Below are positions 28,094 to 42,678 of a stretch of 64,000 bases of DNA, one piece after another. This stretch comes from Deinococcus aerius (GTDB taxonomy: Bacteria; Deinococcota; Deinococci; Deinococcales; Deinococcaceae): NCBI RefSeq assembly GCF_002897375.1, contig NZ_BFAG01000004.1, positions 1-64,000 of the forward strand, written 5' to 3'. The notes under the pieces were generated by a model. The model was given only the letters and a program-made list of their open reading frames with translations. It searched no databases and had not been told where the DNA came from. Every line of letters starts with the position of its first letter. Position 1 is the first letter of the stretch. The position numbers and the translations under genes are program-made.

Positions 28094-30118
28094 GTGTCAG
28101 AGACCCTCGACGGTACGGGAAGCGTTGGTGATGCAGACCTCCGGGCGAGGGTGGACTCGTTGAATGAGGCGGCGTTTGCGCTCCTGAAGACGGACGATGC
28201 CCGCGTACTGGAGCTTGCTCAAACAGCCAACGAGCTGGCAAGCGGCACCTATCTAAACGGCGCTGCACGAGCTCAACTTGTTCAGGGCCTAGCTCATTCA
28301 GAGCGTGGCGATAATGAACTTGCCTTGCAATACCTACAAAAATCCTTACTAGGTTTTCAAATCGCTTTTGACCGAAAGGGACAAGGGGAGGCTTTAGAGG
28401 CTCTTGGGCGTATCCAACTCAAGTTGGGAGAAATATCCTCAGCAGAAAAACATCTTCATCTAGCACTTGAGTTAATTCAAGAAGATGGTCTTATAAAAGC
28501 ACAAGTCCTTAATTTGATGGCAGGAGTGCATCACAGAAACGGTAACTATTTATTATCCCTATCATTTCTCGAAAAATCACTTAAGATTCACGAAGCTCTA
28601 AATAACGAGTCGCAAACAGCAAACGTCCTCGCTAATATAGGCATCCTACATACAAGTCTAGGCAATTACTCAGATGCACTCTCAAATTTAACTCATGCTC
28701 ACAGAATATTGAGAGACGGTGGGCACGGTGAATTTACACAAGGAATAATACTGCTTAACCTAGGCCATCTATACTTATATATGAATGAGCCTTTGAAATC
28801 AATTCCTCACTTTCAGGAAGCCCTGCGCTTAGCAGATCAGCGCAACGATCGCCTAACGGTGTTAACAGCAACCTTGAACATTGGCGTAGCACGAAACCAA
28901 GCCGGAAGCTACATCGACGCAGAGCCTGCCTTCCGAGATGCCCTTAACATCTCCCGCGAGATTCAATACCGTCCCGGTGAGGTTTCTGCCCTCGATGGCC
29001 TGGGCAATATTCTTGCTCAGCGCGGTCAGTTGCATGAGGCCGCCGCCGCCCACGCCGAGGCCGCCGCCATCGCCCAGGAGATCGAGGACCTGGAGGGCGA
29101 ACTCGACGCCCTCAACCACCTGGGACAGGTGCAGGCGGAGCTGGGGGACTTTCCCGCCGCCCTCGCCTCGCTGGAGCGGGCGCTGACGCTGGCGCGGGAG
29201 GCCGACCACAAGAAGACCGTGTACGAGGCCCACCGCGCCCTGGCAGGCGTGTACAAGCGGGCGGGCGATTTCGAGCGGGCACTGCACCACCACGAGCAGT
29301 ACCACGAGGCCGAGCGGGCGCTGTTCAACGAGGAGAGTGACAAGAAGACGCGCGAGCTGAGCGCGCAGTTCGACGTGGAGCGCGCCCGCCACGAGGCCGA
29401 GGTGCAGCGCCTGCAACGCGAGATGGCCGAGACGGCGCGCGAGGAGGCCGAGGCCCTGGTCCGGGAGCGCACCCACGAGCTGGAGCAGGCGCAGGTCGAG
29501 ATCGTCACCCGGCTGGCGGTGGCGGCCGAGTACCGCGACGACCTGACGGGCGAGCATACCTGGCGGGTGGGGCATGTCAGCGCCCTCATCGCGCGCGAGC
29601 TGGGCCTGCCCGAGGGGGACGTGGCCCTGCTGCGAATCGCGGCGCGGCTCCACGACGTGGGCAAGATCGGCATTCCTGACGCCATCCTGCTCAAGCCGGG
29701 GAAATTTACCCCCGAGGAGCAGGAGCGCATGAAGGCGCATACCCTGATCGGCGCGCGCATTCTCTCGGGCGGGCACTCGCGCCTGCTCCGCATGGCCGAG
29801 GAGATCGCCCTCTCGCACCACGAGCGTTGGGACGGCGGCGGCTACCCGCTGGGCAAGGCCGGGCACAACATCCCGGTGACCGGGCGCATCGTGTCGGTCG
29901 CGGACGTGTTCGACGCCCTGACGAGCGAGCGGCCCTACAAGCAGGCGTGGACCCAGGGCGACGCGCTGGCGGAGCTGCGGCGGCAGGCCGGCACCCAGTT
30001 CGACCCCGAGGTTGTGGAGGCCGCCGTGCGGGTCTTTACCCGGGAAGACTTCCCCCGCCTGATGCGCGCCGAGGCAGAAAGCGCTGCCAGGGCTAAACCC
30101 GCTGTCCCCTCGCCCTGA
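28094..30118 (+). CDS. TPR / HD-GYP domain protein
   Basis: This 674-residue cytoplasmic protein starts with GTG. Residues 40-420 form about nine tetratricopeptide repeats (for example [21 protein letters not shown] and [21 protein letters not shown]). A coiled coil follows at about 420-475 ([20 protein letters not shown]). The C-terminal HD-GYP domain carries [10 protein letters not shown] near residue 519 and [11 protein letters not shown] near 575. HD-GYP domains hydrolyse cyclic di-GMP; all signature residues are intact. The DNA from about 28260 to 28960 (repeats 2-7) is strikingly AT-rich, whereas everything after about 29000 is GC-rich, so the gene looks like a mosaic of two origins. 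Confidence 0.9.
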   Translation: MSETLDGTGSVGDADLRARVDSLNEAAFALLKTDDARVLELAQTANELASGTYLNGAARAQLVQGLAHSERGDNELALQYLQKSLLGFQIAFDRKGQGEALEALGRIQLKLGEISSAEKHLHLALELIQEDGLIKAQVLNLMAGVHHRNGNYLLSLSFLEKSLKIHEALNNESQTANVLANIGILHTSLGNYSDALSNLTHAHRILRDGGHGEFTQGIILLNLGHLYLYMNEPLKSIPHFQEALRLADQRNDRLTVLTATLNIGVARNQAGSYIDAEPAFRDALNISREIQYRPGEVSALDGLGNILAQRGQLHEAAAAHAEAAAIAQEIEDLEGELDALNHLGQVQAELGDFPAALASLERALTLAREADHKKTVYEAHRALAGVYKRAGDFERALHHHEQYHEAERALFNEESDKKTRELSAQFDVERARHEAEVQRLQREMAETAREEAEALVRERTHELEQAQVEIVTRLAVAAEYRDDLTGEHTWRVGHVSALIARELGLPEGDVALLRIAARLHDVGKIGIPDAILLKPGKFTPEEQERMKAHTLIGARILSGGHSRLLRMAEEIALSHHERWDGGGYPLGKAGHNIPVTGRIVSVADVFDALTSERPYKQAWTQGDALAELRRQAGTQFDPEVVEAAVRVFTREDFPRLMRAEAESAARAKPAVPSP

Positions 30119-30139
30119 GCGGGAGCAGACGGGCTGCGC

Positions 30140-30145
30140 TACAGT
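30140..30145 (+). promoter_or_regulatory. -10 box of ABC ATPase gene
   Basis: TACAGT lies 7 nt before the GTG at 30153. Confidence 0.5.
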
Positions 30146-30152
30146 GCCCCGC

Positions 30153-30857
<705 letters not shown>

Positions 30858-30907
30858 CCCACAGTTCTTTGCCGCCAGCAAGCACTGGAGCACCAGACAG
30901 AAGACGT

Positions 30908-30975
30908 GTCACCCTGAGCGAAGCGAGGGGTCCCTCAGTTGACGCTGTGGGATGCTTCGCTTCGCTCAGCATGAC
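30908..30975. repeat. REP-like inverted repeat
   Basis: GTCACCCTGAGCGAAGCG and CGCTTCGCTCAGCATGAC form an imperfect 18-bp inverted repeat with two mismatches and about 32 nt between the arms. It closely resembles the GTCA-CTGAGCGAAGCG palindromes scattered through many bacterial genomes, and lies between convergent genes. Confidence 0.65.
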
Positions 30976-31010
30976 CCGGTTCCTTCGTCCAATGCCCTGG
31001 CCTTCCTCCC

Positions 31011-32123
31011 TCACCACCCCGCCCGCGCGTACACGTCGGGCAGGGTGGGCGTCAGGCCGAATTCGCGCGCCGCGCGCTGGGGCCAGTGGGGGTCGCGCAG
31101 GAAGGCGCGGGCCAGGGCGATCAGGTCGGCGCTCCCCTCCGCCAGGACCTCCTCGGCCTGGGCGGGCGTGTCGATCATGCCGACGGCCATCACCCGGAGG
31201 TCGGGCACCTCCTGCCGGACGCGGGCCGCGAAGGGCACCTGGTACAGCGGCCCGGGGGTGATCTGCTGGGCGGGGGTCAGGCCGCCACTGCTCACGTCGA
31301 GCACGTCCACCCCCTCAAAGCGCAGCAGGCCCGCGAGGGCCACGGTCTGGTCCACGTCCCAGCCCCCGGGGGCCCAGTCGGTCGCGCTGACGCGCACGAA
31401 GAGCGGGAGGTGCATGGGCCATACCGCCCGGACCGCGCGCACGACCTCCAGCAGGAAACGGACCCGGTTCTCGAAGGCGCCGCCGTACTCGTCGGTGCGG
31501 GTGTTCGCCAGCGGCGAGAGGAATTGGTGCAGCAGGTAACCGTGCGCGGCGTGGATCTCAATCACGTCGAAGCCCGCGATCTGTGCCCGCCGGGCCGCCG
31601 CCGCAAAGTCGGAGGTGACGCGCCGGATGTCGTCCACCGTCATGCCGACGGGGTGCGGGAAAACGGCGTTGTAGGGGTCCTCGGTCGGGCCGATCACCTG
31701 CCACCCCCCCGCCTCGGGCGGCACCACGCCGCGCCCGCGCCACGGGGCGTAGGTGCTCGCCTTGCGGCCCGCGTGCGCGAGTTGCACGCCGATCAGCCCG
31801 CCGTAGCGGTGAACGAAGTCGGTGATGTGCCCCAGCGGCACGATCTGCTCGTCGGCCCACAGCCCCAGGTCCTCGGGGCTGATGCGGCCCTCGGGCGAAA
31901 CGGCCGTGGCCTCGGTGAAGATCAGCCCCGCGCCGCCCAGCGCGAACTGCCCCAGGTGGGTGAGGTGAAAATCGTTCGCCATTCCACCCTGGGCGCTGTA
32001 CATGCACATGGGCGACACGACGGCACGGTTGGGCAGGGTCAGGCCCCGCAGTTTCAGCGGCGTGAAGAGCAGCGGGGAGGGTGTTCCCTCGCCGGTGGGG
32101 GTGGAGGAGGCCGTCTGCGTCAT
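31011..32123 (-). CDS. NADH:flavin oxidoreductase, Old Yellow Enzyme family (YqjM-like)
   Basis: This 370-residue FMN-dependent TIM-barrel enzyme reduces activated C=C bonds. Diagnostic segments are PNRAVVSPMCMYSA (Cys at the thermophilic/YqjM-type position), QLAHAGRKAS, DVIEIHAAHGYLLHQFLSPLANTR (active-site His pair) and SADLIALARAFLRDPHWP near the C-terminus. The ATG at 32123 is supported by TAGATT 7 nt upstream; longer readings cross this promoter. The physiological substrate is unknown. It is divergent from a GNAT gene. Confidence 0.93.
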   Translation of the reverse strand: MTQTASSTPTGEGTPSPLLFTPLKLRGLTLPNRAVVSPMCMYSAQGGMANDFHLTHLGQFALGGAGLIFTEATAVSPEGRISPEDLGLWADEQIVPLGHITDFVHRYGGLIGVQLAHAGRKASTYAPWRGRGVVPPEAGGWQVIGPTEDPYNAVFPHPVGMTVDDIRRVTSDFAAAARRAQIAGFDVIEIHAAHGYLLHQFLSPLANTRTDEYGGAFENRVRFLLEVVRAVRAVWPMHLPLFVRVSATDWAPGGWDVDQTVALAGLLRFEGVDVLDVSSGGLTPAQQITPGPLYQVPFAARVRQEVPDLRVMAVGMIDTPAQAEEVLAEGSADLIALARAFLRDPHWPQRAAREFGLTPTLPDVYARAGW

Positions 32124-32130
32124 GCCACCG

Positions 32131-32136
32131 AATCTA
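32131..32136 (-). promoter_or_regulatory. -10 box of OYE gene
   Basis: Minus-strand TAGATT lies 7 nt before the ATG at 32123. Confidence 0.5.
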
Positions 32137-32202
32137 GCCAGCGGCCACCCCCCGCGCCAGATGGCGGACGCTTCATGAGGAGCGAGGGGGGAAACTGCGG
32201 CC

Positions 32203-32619
32203 ATGGAACTGCGTGACCATCTGGAGGGCACCCGGCCGGAGCAGTTGCAGGGCTTCTTCGAGGGCTGGCCGAACCCGCCGCGCCCAGAAACGCTGCACCG
32301 TCTCCTCGCCGCGTCGTACCGAATTTCACTGGCCGTTGAGGATGGGCGGGTGGTGGGCATCGCCCAGGCCATCAGCGACGGGGTCCTCACGGCCTTTATC
32401 CCCATGCTGGAAGTTCACGCCACCCACCGGGGAAGAGGCATCGGCTCGGCGCTCATCCGGCACCTGCTCGCCCAACTTGGCCACCTGTATGCCGTGGACC
32501 TGAGCTGCGACTACAACCTCGTGCCCTTTTACGAACGCCTGGACTTTCGGAGGGCCAATGCAATGGTGCTGCGAAACTACGCCCGGCAAAGCGGGGAGTC
32601 ACCCACAAGTCCCAGTTAG
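32203..32619 (+). CDS. GNAT family N-acetyltransferase
   Basis: This 138-residue protein has the GNAT fold. LEVHATHRGRGIGSALIRHLLAQL holds the acetyl-CoA pyrophosphate loop (R-G-R-G-I-G), and LVPFYERLDFRRANAMVL is motif B. The substrate cannot be inferred. It is divergent from the OYE gene, with about 80 bp between starts, and is followed by the dispersed repeat. Confidence 0.88.
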   Translation: MELRDHLEGTRPEQLQGFFEGWPNPPRPETLHRLLAASYRISLAVEDGRVVGIAQAISDGVLTAFIPMLEVHATHRGRGIGSALIRHLLAQLGHLYAVDLSCDYNLVPFYERLDFRRANAMVLRNYARQSGESPTSPS

Positions 32620-32694
32620 GAAGGAGGGGATGTTAAGAGGGTGCAGCAGGTGCCTCTCGTGGCCTGCGGTTTTCCCCCTGCGGCGCCCAGCTAT

Positions 32695-33078
32695 GCTTGC
32701 CTCCCCCCTCCCAGCCTCCCCCGCAAGGGGGGAGGAGCAACAGCGCCAAAGCTTTAGCTCTTTCAAAACCGTCAGTTGTGGACGGCCTATTCCCACCCCT
32801 CGACGGGCTCGCGCACGGCCTTCACCCCGCCTTGCTCGCGCAGCGAGACGGTGGGCCCGTAGCTCAGGATGCAGCAAGATCAAACCTTGCGCGCGGAGAG
32901 TAGCGGCCACAGGCGCAGCGAACGGGCCCCTTGCCCAGCGCAGCGCCGCTCCCCCTCCACCGAGAAGAGAGACACGTGAGTGGACTGAGCGTCAACGCGC
33001 GGGCCGCCCCGCGCGGCGGAGTCGTCGCCCCCTCTGGGGGGAGGGGGCTGGGGGTGGGCCAACCCGCAGCAAGCCCCA
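32695..33078 (+). repeat. dispersed repeat, copy A (~385 bp)
   Basis: This non-coding block matches 52222-52612 in the same orientation. Nearly identical sub-blocks include CGCAAGGGG near the left end, TTGTGGACGGCC, GCTCGCGCAGCGAGACGGTG, AGATCAAAC, CCCCTTGCC-AGCGCAGCG, GAGAGACACGT, GCGTCAACGCG and GCCGCCCCGCGCGGCGGAG. Copy A ends about 27 bp before the DUF554 start and just before its -10 box. The reading frames differ between copies, so it is probably not protein coding. No transposase is associated with it. Confidence 0.8.
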
Positions 33079-33090
33079 TCCCATGGACGC

Positions 33091-33096
33091 TACCGT
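33091..33096 (+). promoter_or_regulatory. -10 box of DUF554 gene
   Basis: TACCGT lies 8 nt before the ATG at 33105. Confidence 0.45.
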
Positions 33097-33104
33097 AAAC
33101 CCCA

Positions 33105-33875
33105 ATGAGCCTCCTCGCCCAACTCTCCGGCACCCTGATCAACGTCACCACCGTCCTCATCGGCACCGTACTGGGCCTCACCCTCGGCGGACGCCTCCCC
33201 GAGCGCACCCAGCGCACCCTCCTCCAGACCCTCTCGCTGGTGACCCTCTTCATCGGGCTCGACATGGCGGGCAACCTGAACCGGGTGACGGGCGGCCCCA
33301 TTCCCGGCGTGATCCTGGCCCTGATCGCCCTCGCGCTGGGGGCGGTGATCGGCGAGGCGCTGGGCATCGAGGAGGGCCTCGCGCGCCTGGGCGAGACACT
33401 GAGGCGGCGCTTCCGGGGCGGGGGCCGCTTCACCGAGGGCTTCGTGGCGGCCAGCCTGCTCTTCTGCATCGGGCCGATGACGGTGGTGGGAGGCATTCAG
33501 AACGGCCTGACCGGGGACTCGTCCACCTACGTCCTCAAGAGCACGCTGGACGGGATCGCCTCGCTCGCGCTGGCGGGGGCCTACGGAATTGGGGTGGGCT
33601 TCAGCGCCCTCACGGTGCTGCTGCTTCAGGGGGGAATCAGCCTGGCGGCGGGGGCCTTCGCCTCGGGCCTGCTGGGCGGGGCGGACCCGGGGGTGCTCAA
33701 GACCAACCCCTACGTCCTTCTCGTCACGGGGACGGGCGGGCTGACCATCGTGGGCATCGCGTGGAACCTGATGCTGGGGGGCCTGGGCTGGGAGGACCGC
33801 CGGGTGCGCGTCGGCAGCCTGCTCCCCGCGCTGCTGCTGGCCCCGCTCGTGCTGTGGGTGGCGGGAAGGTTGTAG
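33105..33875 (+). CDS. DUF554 family membrane protein
   Basis: This 256-residue inner-membrane protein has about seven hydrophobic helices. It carries the DUF554 pattern: GTLINVTTVLIGTVLGLTLG at the N-terminus, FVAASLLFCIGPMTVVGGIQNGL with its conserved GPM and GxxQxG, and STLDGIASLALAGAYGIGVGFSAL. The family is thought to be a transporter but its substrate is unknown. The gene is immediately preceded by the dispersed repeat. Confidence 0.87.
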   Translation: MSLLAQLSGTLINVTTVLIGTVLGLTLGGRLPERTQRTLLQTLSLVTLFIGLDMAGNLNRVTGGPIPGVILALIALALGAVIGEALGIEEGLARLGETLRRRFRGGGRFTEGFVAASLLFCIGPMTVVGGIQNGLTGDSSTYVLKSTLDGIASLALAGAYGIGVGFSALTVLLLQGGISLAAGAFASGLLGGADPGVLKTNPYVLLVTGTGGLTIVGIAWNLMLGGLGWEDRRVRVGSLLPALLLAPLVLWVAGRL

Positions 33876-34164
33876 GGGTCCATAGCCCTGCCGCACCACC
33901 CTCGCCCGCCCGGCCCGACGGTCCCCCAGCCAAGCGCCGAAGTCTGGATGTTTCCCCCCAAGCAGTGCCCGGACCCCGGCCTTCCCCCTCCTCAGCCCCC
34001 CGGACCATCAGCTCGAAATCAGGCCCGCCTCACCCGGCGCCCAGCCTGCGCGCCAGGGTTTGAAGAGGCATTCATCATCGTGCAGCACAAGGTTTTCTGA
34101 GACGCACTGTCAGTGGCCCGTCAGGTTCGCCCCCTACCTTGCGCCCATCACAAGGAGGCAGCAG

Positions 34165-35433
<1,269 letters not shown>

Positions 35434-35443
35434 GACTTCCCGC

Positions 35444-35482
35444 GCCGGGGGTGACTGGGCTCACCTCTCCCCCACCCCCGGC
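35444..35482 (+). terminator. rho-independent terminator
   Basis: GCCGGGGGTG and CACCCCCGGC form a 10-bp stem followed by CTGTTT. Confidence 0.7.
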
Positions 35483-35650
35483 CTGTTTCCTCCCGCGCCC
35501 CTCTTTGCTTCGTTTCCCCCGGGCCGGGTTCCAATCGGCGCGCGAGGGGGTGGTGATTCCCGCCCCCAAGCGCACAGCCCCAAATTCTTGAATCAGCGAC
35601 GAGAAGCGGCCCCCGCCGGGAGTGGTGGGGGCGTTTCTCGTTCTGGCCGG

Positions 35651-35656
35651 TATGCT
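35651..35656 (+). promoter_or_regulatory. -10 box of SDR gene
   Basis: TATGCT lies 7 nt before the ATG at 35664. Confidence 0.5.
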
Positions 35657-35663
35657 GGGACCC

Positions 35664-36524
35664 ATGCCAGCACTTGGGGGAAAGGTCGCCCTGGTCACCG
35701 GGGCCAGCCGGGGCGTGGGGCGGGGGGTGGCCCTGGGGCTGGGCGAGGCGGGAGCGACGGTCTACGTGACGGGCCGGACCCTGAGCGGGCGGCGCCCCGA
35801 CATGCCCTTCCTGGCGGGCAGCCTGGAGGAGACGGCGGCGGACGTGACGGCGCTCGGCGGCTCAGGCGTCGCCGTGCAGTGTGACCACCGCGACGACGCG
35901 CAGACGCGGGCGGTGATCGAGCGGATCGCCGGGGATCACGAACAGCTCGACCTCCTCGTAAACAACGTGTGGGGCGGCTACGAGGGCCTGCACCTCTGGG
36001 ACGAGCGCGGGCAGACGTGGAACGCCCCCTTCTGGGAACAGCCCCTCTCGCTGTGGGACGAGATGTTCGGGGCGGGGGTGCGGGCCCACTACGTCACCAC
36101 CTCGCTGGCCGCGCCGCTGCTCATCGCTGCCCGTGGCCTCGTCGTCAACATCAGCTTCTTCGCCGGGATGCGGCACCGGGGCACCGAGAACATTCCCTAC
36201 TTCCTCGCCAAGAACGCGGACGACCGCATGGCGCAGGCGTTCGCCAACCACTTCCGCCCGCACGGGGTGAGCGCCGTCTCGCTCTACCCCGGCCTCGTCC
36301 GCACCGAAGGCGTGCTCCTCGCGCCGGAGGGCACCTTCGACTTCACGAATTCCGAGTCGCCTCAGTTCCTGGGACGGGCCGCCGCGCACCTCGCCGCCGA
36401 CCCGGATGTGCTCTCCCGCTCGGGGCAGACACTGGTGGCCGCCGAACTTGCTCAGGAGTACGGCTTCACGGACATCGACGGCAGGCAGCCCCCGTCCGCC
36501 CGCGCCTCGTTCGAGGGGGAGTGA
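35664..36524 (+). CDS. short-chain dehydrogenase/reductase (long form)
   Basis: This 286-residue SDR has the cofactor loop TGASRGVGRGVALGLG, an NNVWGGY in place of NNAG, and FLAKNADDRMA where the usual YxxxK would fall: the Tyr is in NIPYFLAKNA, giving Y-F-L-A-K. This pattern resembles the DHRS1-type SDR subgroup. The start at 35664 is supported by a -10 box 7 nt upstream. The substrate is unknown. It is convergent with the carboxynorspermidine decarboxylase gene. Confidence 0.88.
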   Translation: MPALGGKVALVTGASRGVGRGVALGLGEAGATVYVTGRTLSGRRPDMPFLAGSLEETAADVTALGGSGVAVQCDHRDDAQTRAVIERIAGDHEQLDLLVNNVWGGYEGLHLWDERGQTWNAPFWEQPLSLWDEMFGAGVRAHYVTTSLAAPLLIAARGLVVNISFFAGMRHRGTENIPYFLAKNADDRMAQAFANHFRPHGVSAVSLYPGLVRTEGVLLAPEGTFDFTNSESPQFLGRAAAHLAADPDVLSRSGQTLVAAELAQEYGFTDIDGRQPPSARASFEGE

Positions 36525-36537
36525 CGGGGGCCGCCCC

Positions 36538-37767
<1,230 letters not shown>

Positions 37768-37774
37768 GGGGGAC

Positions 37775-37780
37775 AGGGTA
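37775..37780 (-). promoter_or_regulatory. -10 box of nspC
   Basis: Minus-strand TACCCT lies 7 nt before the ATG at 37767. Confidence 0.5.
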
Positions 37781-37817
37781 GCGGGTGCCTGGCCCGGCAA
37801 CCGTCACCTCGCGCGCC

Positions 37818-38531
37818 TCACCCCCTTCCGAAGCGCAGCACCTCGGGTGTGCTCCCCTCCCGGTCGAGCATGGGCACGACGGGGCTCGTGCTGATCTGCG
37901 CGGCGTAGTGCACGTCCTCCTCCAGCCCCAGGCCGATGAGATGCCCACCGTGGCCGCTGCTCGACAGCGTGTCGAAGGGGTTCCCGGCGTTGCGGCGGAT
38001 GGTCAGCGCGACCCGCGTGCCGTCCTCGATAGAAAAGCCCCCCAGCGCGAGCAGGTACTCGGCGAGGACCCCGGCGGCGTACACGTCGTCCAGCCCGACC
38101 CGCTCCTCGGTGCCCGAGCAGACGATGGCGATCTCCTCGCGGGCGAGCGCGCGGGCGCGGCGCGCGGCGGCGTGGGCGTTGGTGAGCGCGGCCAGCAGCA
38201 CGTGTTTCCCCGTCCCCGCGGCGATGTGGGCGGCGGCGGTGCCGTTGGTCGTGTTCATCACGACGGTCTGCCCGCCGAAGTCCCGCCGGGCGGCCTCGAC
38301 CGGGCTGTTGCCGAGGTCGAAGCCGGGGATGGGCAGCCCGCCCCGCTCCCCGGCGAGCACGACCCCCTCCCCCCGCAGCGCGAGCGCGGCCTCCGGGGTG
38401 TCGGTCAGGAGCAGCGCGTCCGCCCCGCGCTCCAGGTACGTGACCGCCGTGGTCGTCGCCCGCAGCACGTCCACGACGAGCACCACGTCGGAATAGCCGC
38501 CGTACGGGAGGAGGTCCACGCGCAGCCTCAT
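37818..38531 (-). CDS. 2-phosphosulfolactate phosphatase family (ComB-like)
   Basis: This 237-residue protein matches the ComB family: [18 protein letters not shown] near residue 17, [19 protein letters not shown] and [11 protein letters not shown] (the conserved TTNGT), then [12 protein letters not shown] and [18 protein letters not shown]. In archaea ComB dephosphorylates 2-phosphosulfolactate for coenzyme M synthesis. Bacteria without coenzyme M also carry family members, whose substrate is less clear. It may share a transcript with rpe upstream, 118 bp away. Confidence 0.87.
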   Translation of the reverse strand: MRLRVDLLPYGGYSDVVLVVDVLRATTTAVTYLERGADALLLTDTPEAALALRGEGVVLAGERGGLPIPGFDLGNSPVEAARRDFGGQTVVMNTTNGTAAAHIAAGTGKHVLLAALTNAHAAARRARALAREEIAIVCSGTEERVGLDDVYAAGVLAEYLLALGGFSIEDGTRVALTIRRNAGNPFDTLSSSGHGGHLIGLGLEEDVHYAAQISTSPVVPMLDREGSTPEVLRFGRG

Positions 38532-38649
38532 AGGGGCCCCGAGGAGGGCCGCAGAAGGACGCGGCTCTTCCGGGCGGGGGGGCGGGGCCTGCTCCGCTCC
38601 GGCCTTCCCGGGACAGCGCCGGAAGGGCCCGCCCGCCCCGGAACCCCCC

Positions 38650-39339
<690 letters not shown>

Positions 39340-39345
39340 TCCCAC

Positions 39346-39351
39346 AGTGTA
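39346..39351 (-). promoter_or_regulatory. -10 box of rpe
   Basis: Minus-strand TACACT lies 6 nt before the GTG at 39339. Confidence 0.5.
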
Positions 39352-39468
39352 ATTCTTCACTTTGAGAGGAAACAGCGCCGCAATGGGGGGGATGAAACAG
39401 ACCGGGGAACAGACCAAACGCCCGTTAGGCCCGCGCGTGGCATCATGACGGCACACGGAGGACCTCCC

Positions 39469-41619
<2,151 letters not shown>

Positions 41620-41691
41620 GGCAAAAGGCCGGATGAACGTGTCCTTAACCGCACGCTCCGGCCTCCTCACGCCCGCCCGATACAAGGAACT

Positions 41692-42201
41692 ATGAATCTT
41701 CGCACCCTGGCCGCGTCCCTCGTCCCCCTGCTGCTCGCCCCCGCCCTCGCCCAGACGAACGCGCAAACGAGGCAGGCCGAAACCCTTCAGGAAGCCCGGG
41801 TGCAGGTCGCGCGGGAGACGGCGCAGGTGCGGCTGCTGGAGCGCAGCGGGGCGTTGCGGTCGGTGCCCGTGTCGTCCACCTGCCTCGACCGCTCGGGCCG
41901 CCCGCTGCTGACGGTGCTGGTGGACCCGGGGGGCACGCCCCGCATCGTGCGCTACAACCGTCAGCAGCCCGACAACTCGGTGCAGTTCACCGGCTACTAC
42001 GACGCGGCGGGCCGGCTACGGCTGGCGACGGGCAGCGCCTCGGGCTTCTCGGGCCTGCTGTATAACCTCACCGCCGAATACGACCCGCGGGGCATCCGGC
42101 TCTACGAGTCGGGCACGCGCCGCCCCGGCTACACCGCCGACCTGCGTTACCTGGGCGGACTGAGCGCGAATTCGCTGCGCCTGGGCCGTTGCCCGTCCTG
42201 A
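41692..42201 (+). CDS. small secreted protein, paralogue A
   Basis: This 169-residue protein has a cleavable signal peptide (LVPLLLAPALAQ). The mature part carries YYDAAGRLRLATG and AEYDPRGIRLYESGTR, matching [12 protein letters not shown] and [14 protein letters not shown] in the next gene, reminiscent of RHS/YD-type beta repeats. Two cysteines (CLD and the final RCPS) may form a disulfide. No known function was recognised. It lies after a hairpin (GGCCGG...CCGGCC, about 41630-41667) that ends the mutase gene. Confidence 0.65.
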   Translation: MNLRTLAASLVPLLLAPALAQTNAQTRQAETLQEARVQVARETAQVRLLERSGALRSVPVSSTCLDRSGRPLLTVLVDPGGTPRIVRYNRQQPDNSVQFTGYYDAAGRLRLATGSASGFSGLLYNLTAEYDPRGIRLYESGTRRPGYTADLRYLGGLSANSLRLGRCPS

Positions 42202-42239
42202 ACTTGGAACCGGGGCGGGGAGGCAGGCGTATTCAGGGC

Positions 42240-42656
42240 GTGGTTCGCCTGCTCCCCGTCCTGCTGCTCCTGGTTCTTTCCTCCTCGCACGCGGGCAAGC
42301 TGCCGCCCGTCCCCACCTTCAAGCCTGCCCCGCCTCCACCCGGCGTGGCGGGCCTTCGTGTCTGCGTTCAGGGCGGCGCGCGTTACCAGCTCGACGAGGG
42401 GGGCCACGTGCGCTTCCTCGAACACGGCCACCGCTTCCCGGACAACACCCTGAGCGTGACCCAGAGCTACGACCGGGCCGGGAGGCTGACCGGGATCACA
42501 GTGCGGCAGACGGGCTTTGCGGGGCGGGTGCTGGATGTGCGCGGAACCTTCGACGCGCGGGGGCGGCTGGTGAGGGAAACGGGCTTCCGGGCAGCGGGGA
42601 TGGGGACGCCGCTGAGGGCGTACCTGCGCGCCGTGCCCGGCAACCTGCGCTGCTGA
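42240..42656 (+). CDS. small secreted protein, paralogue B
   Basis: This protein of about 138 residues has a signal peptide ([15 protein letters not shown]), a Pro-rich spacer and a YDRAGRL / FDARGRL duplication like its upstream neighbour. It ends in ...GNLRC with a second Cys in [11 protein letters not shown] at 42240 gives a compact signal peptide; a TTG at 42189 overlapping the previous gene is an alternative. The two genes look like an old tandem duplication and sit between the mutase and meaB. Confidence 0.6.
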   Translation: MVRLLPVLLLLVLSSSHAGKLPPVPTFKPAPPPPGVAGLRVCVQGGARYQLDEGGHVRFLEHGHRFPDNTLSVTQSYDRAGRLTGITVRQTGFAGRVLDVRGTFDARGRLVRETGFRAAGMGTPLRAYLRAVPGNLRC

Positions 42657-42665
42657 GCCGCCTGC

Positions 42666-42671
42666 TACCCT
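42666..42671 (+). promoter_or_regulatory. -10 box of meaB
   Basis: TACCCT lies 7 nt before the GTG at 42679. Confidence 0.5.
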
Positions 42672-42678
42672 GCGGGGC

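Noticed and set aside
32620..33062. Short ORFs within dispersed repeat copy A
   Set aside because: Reading frames are not conserved in copy B, so the block is treated as non-coding.
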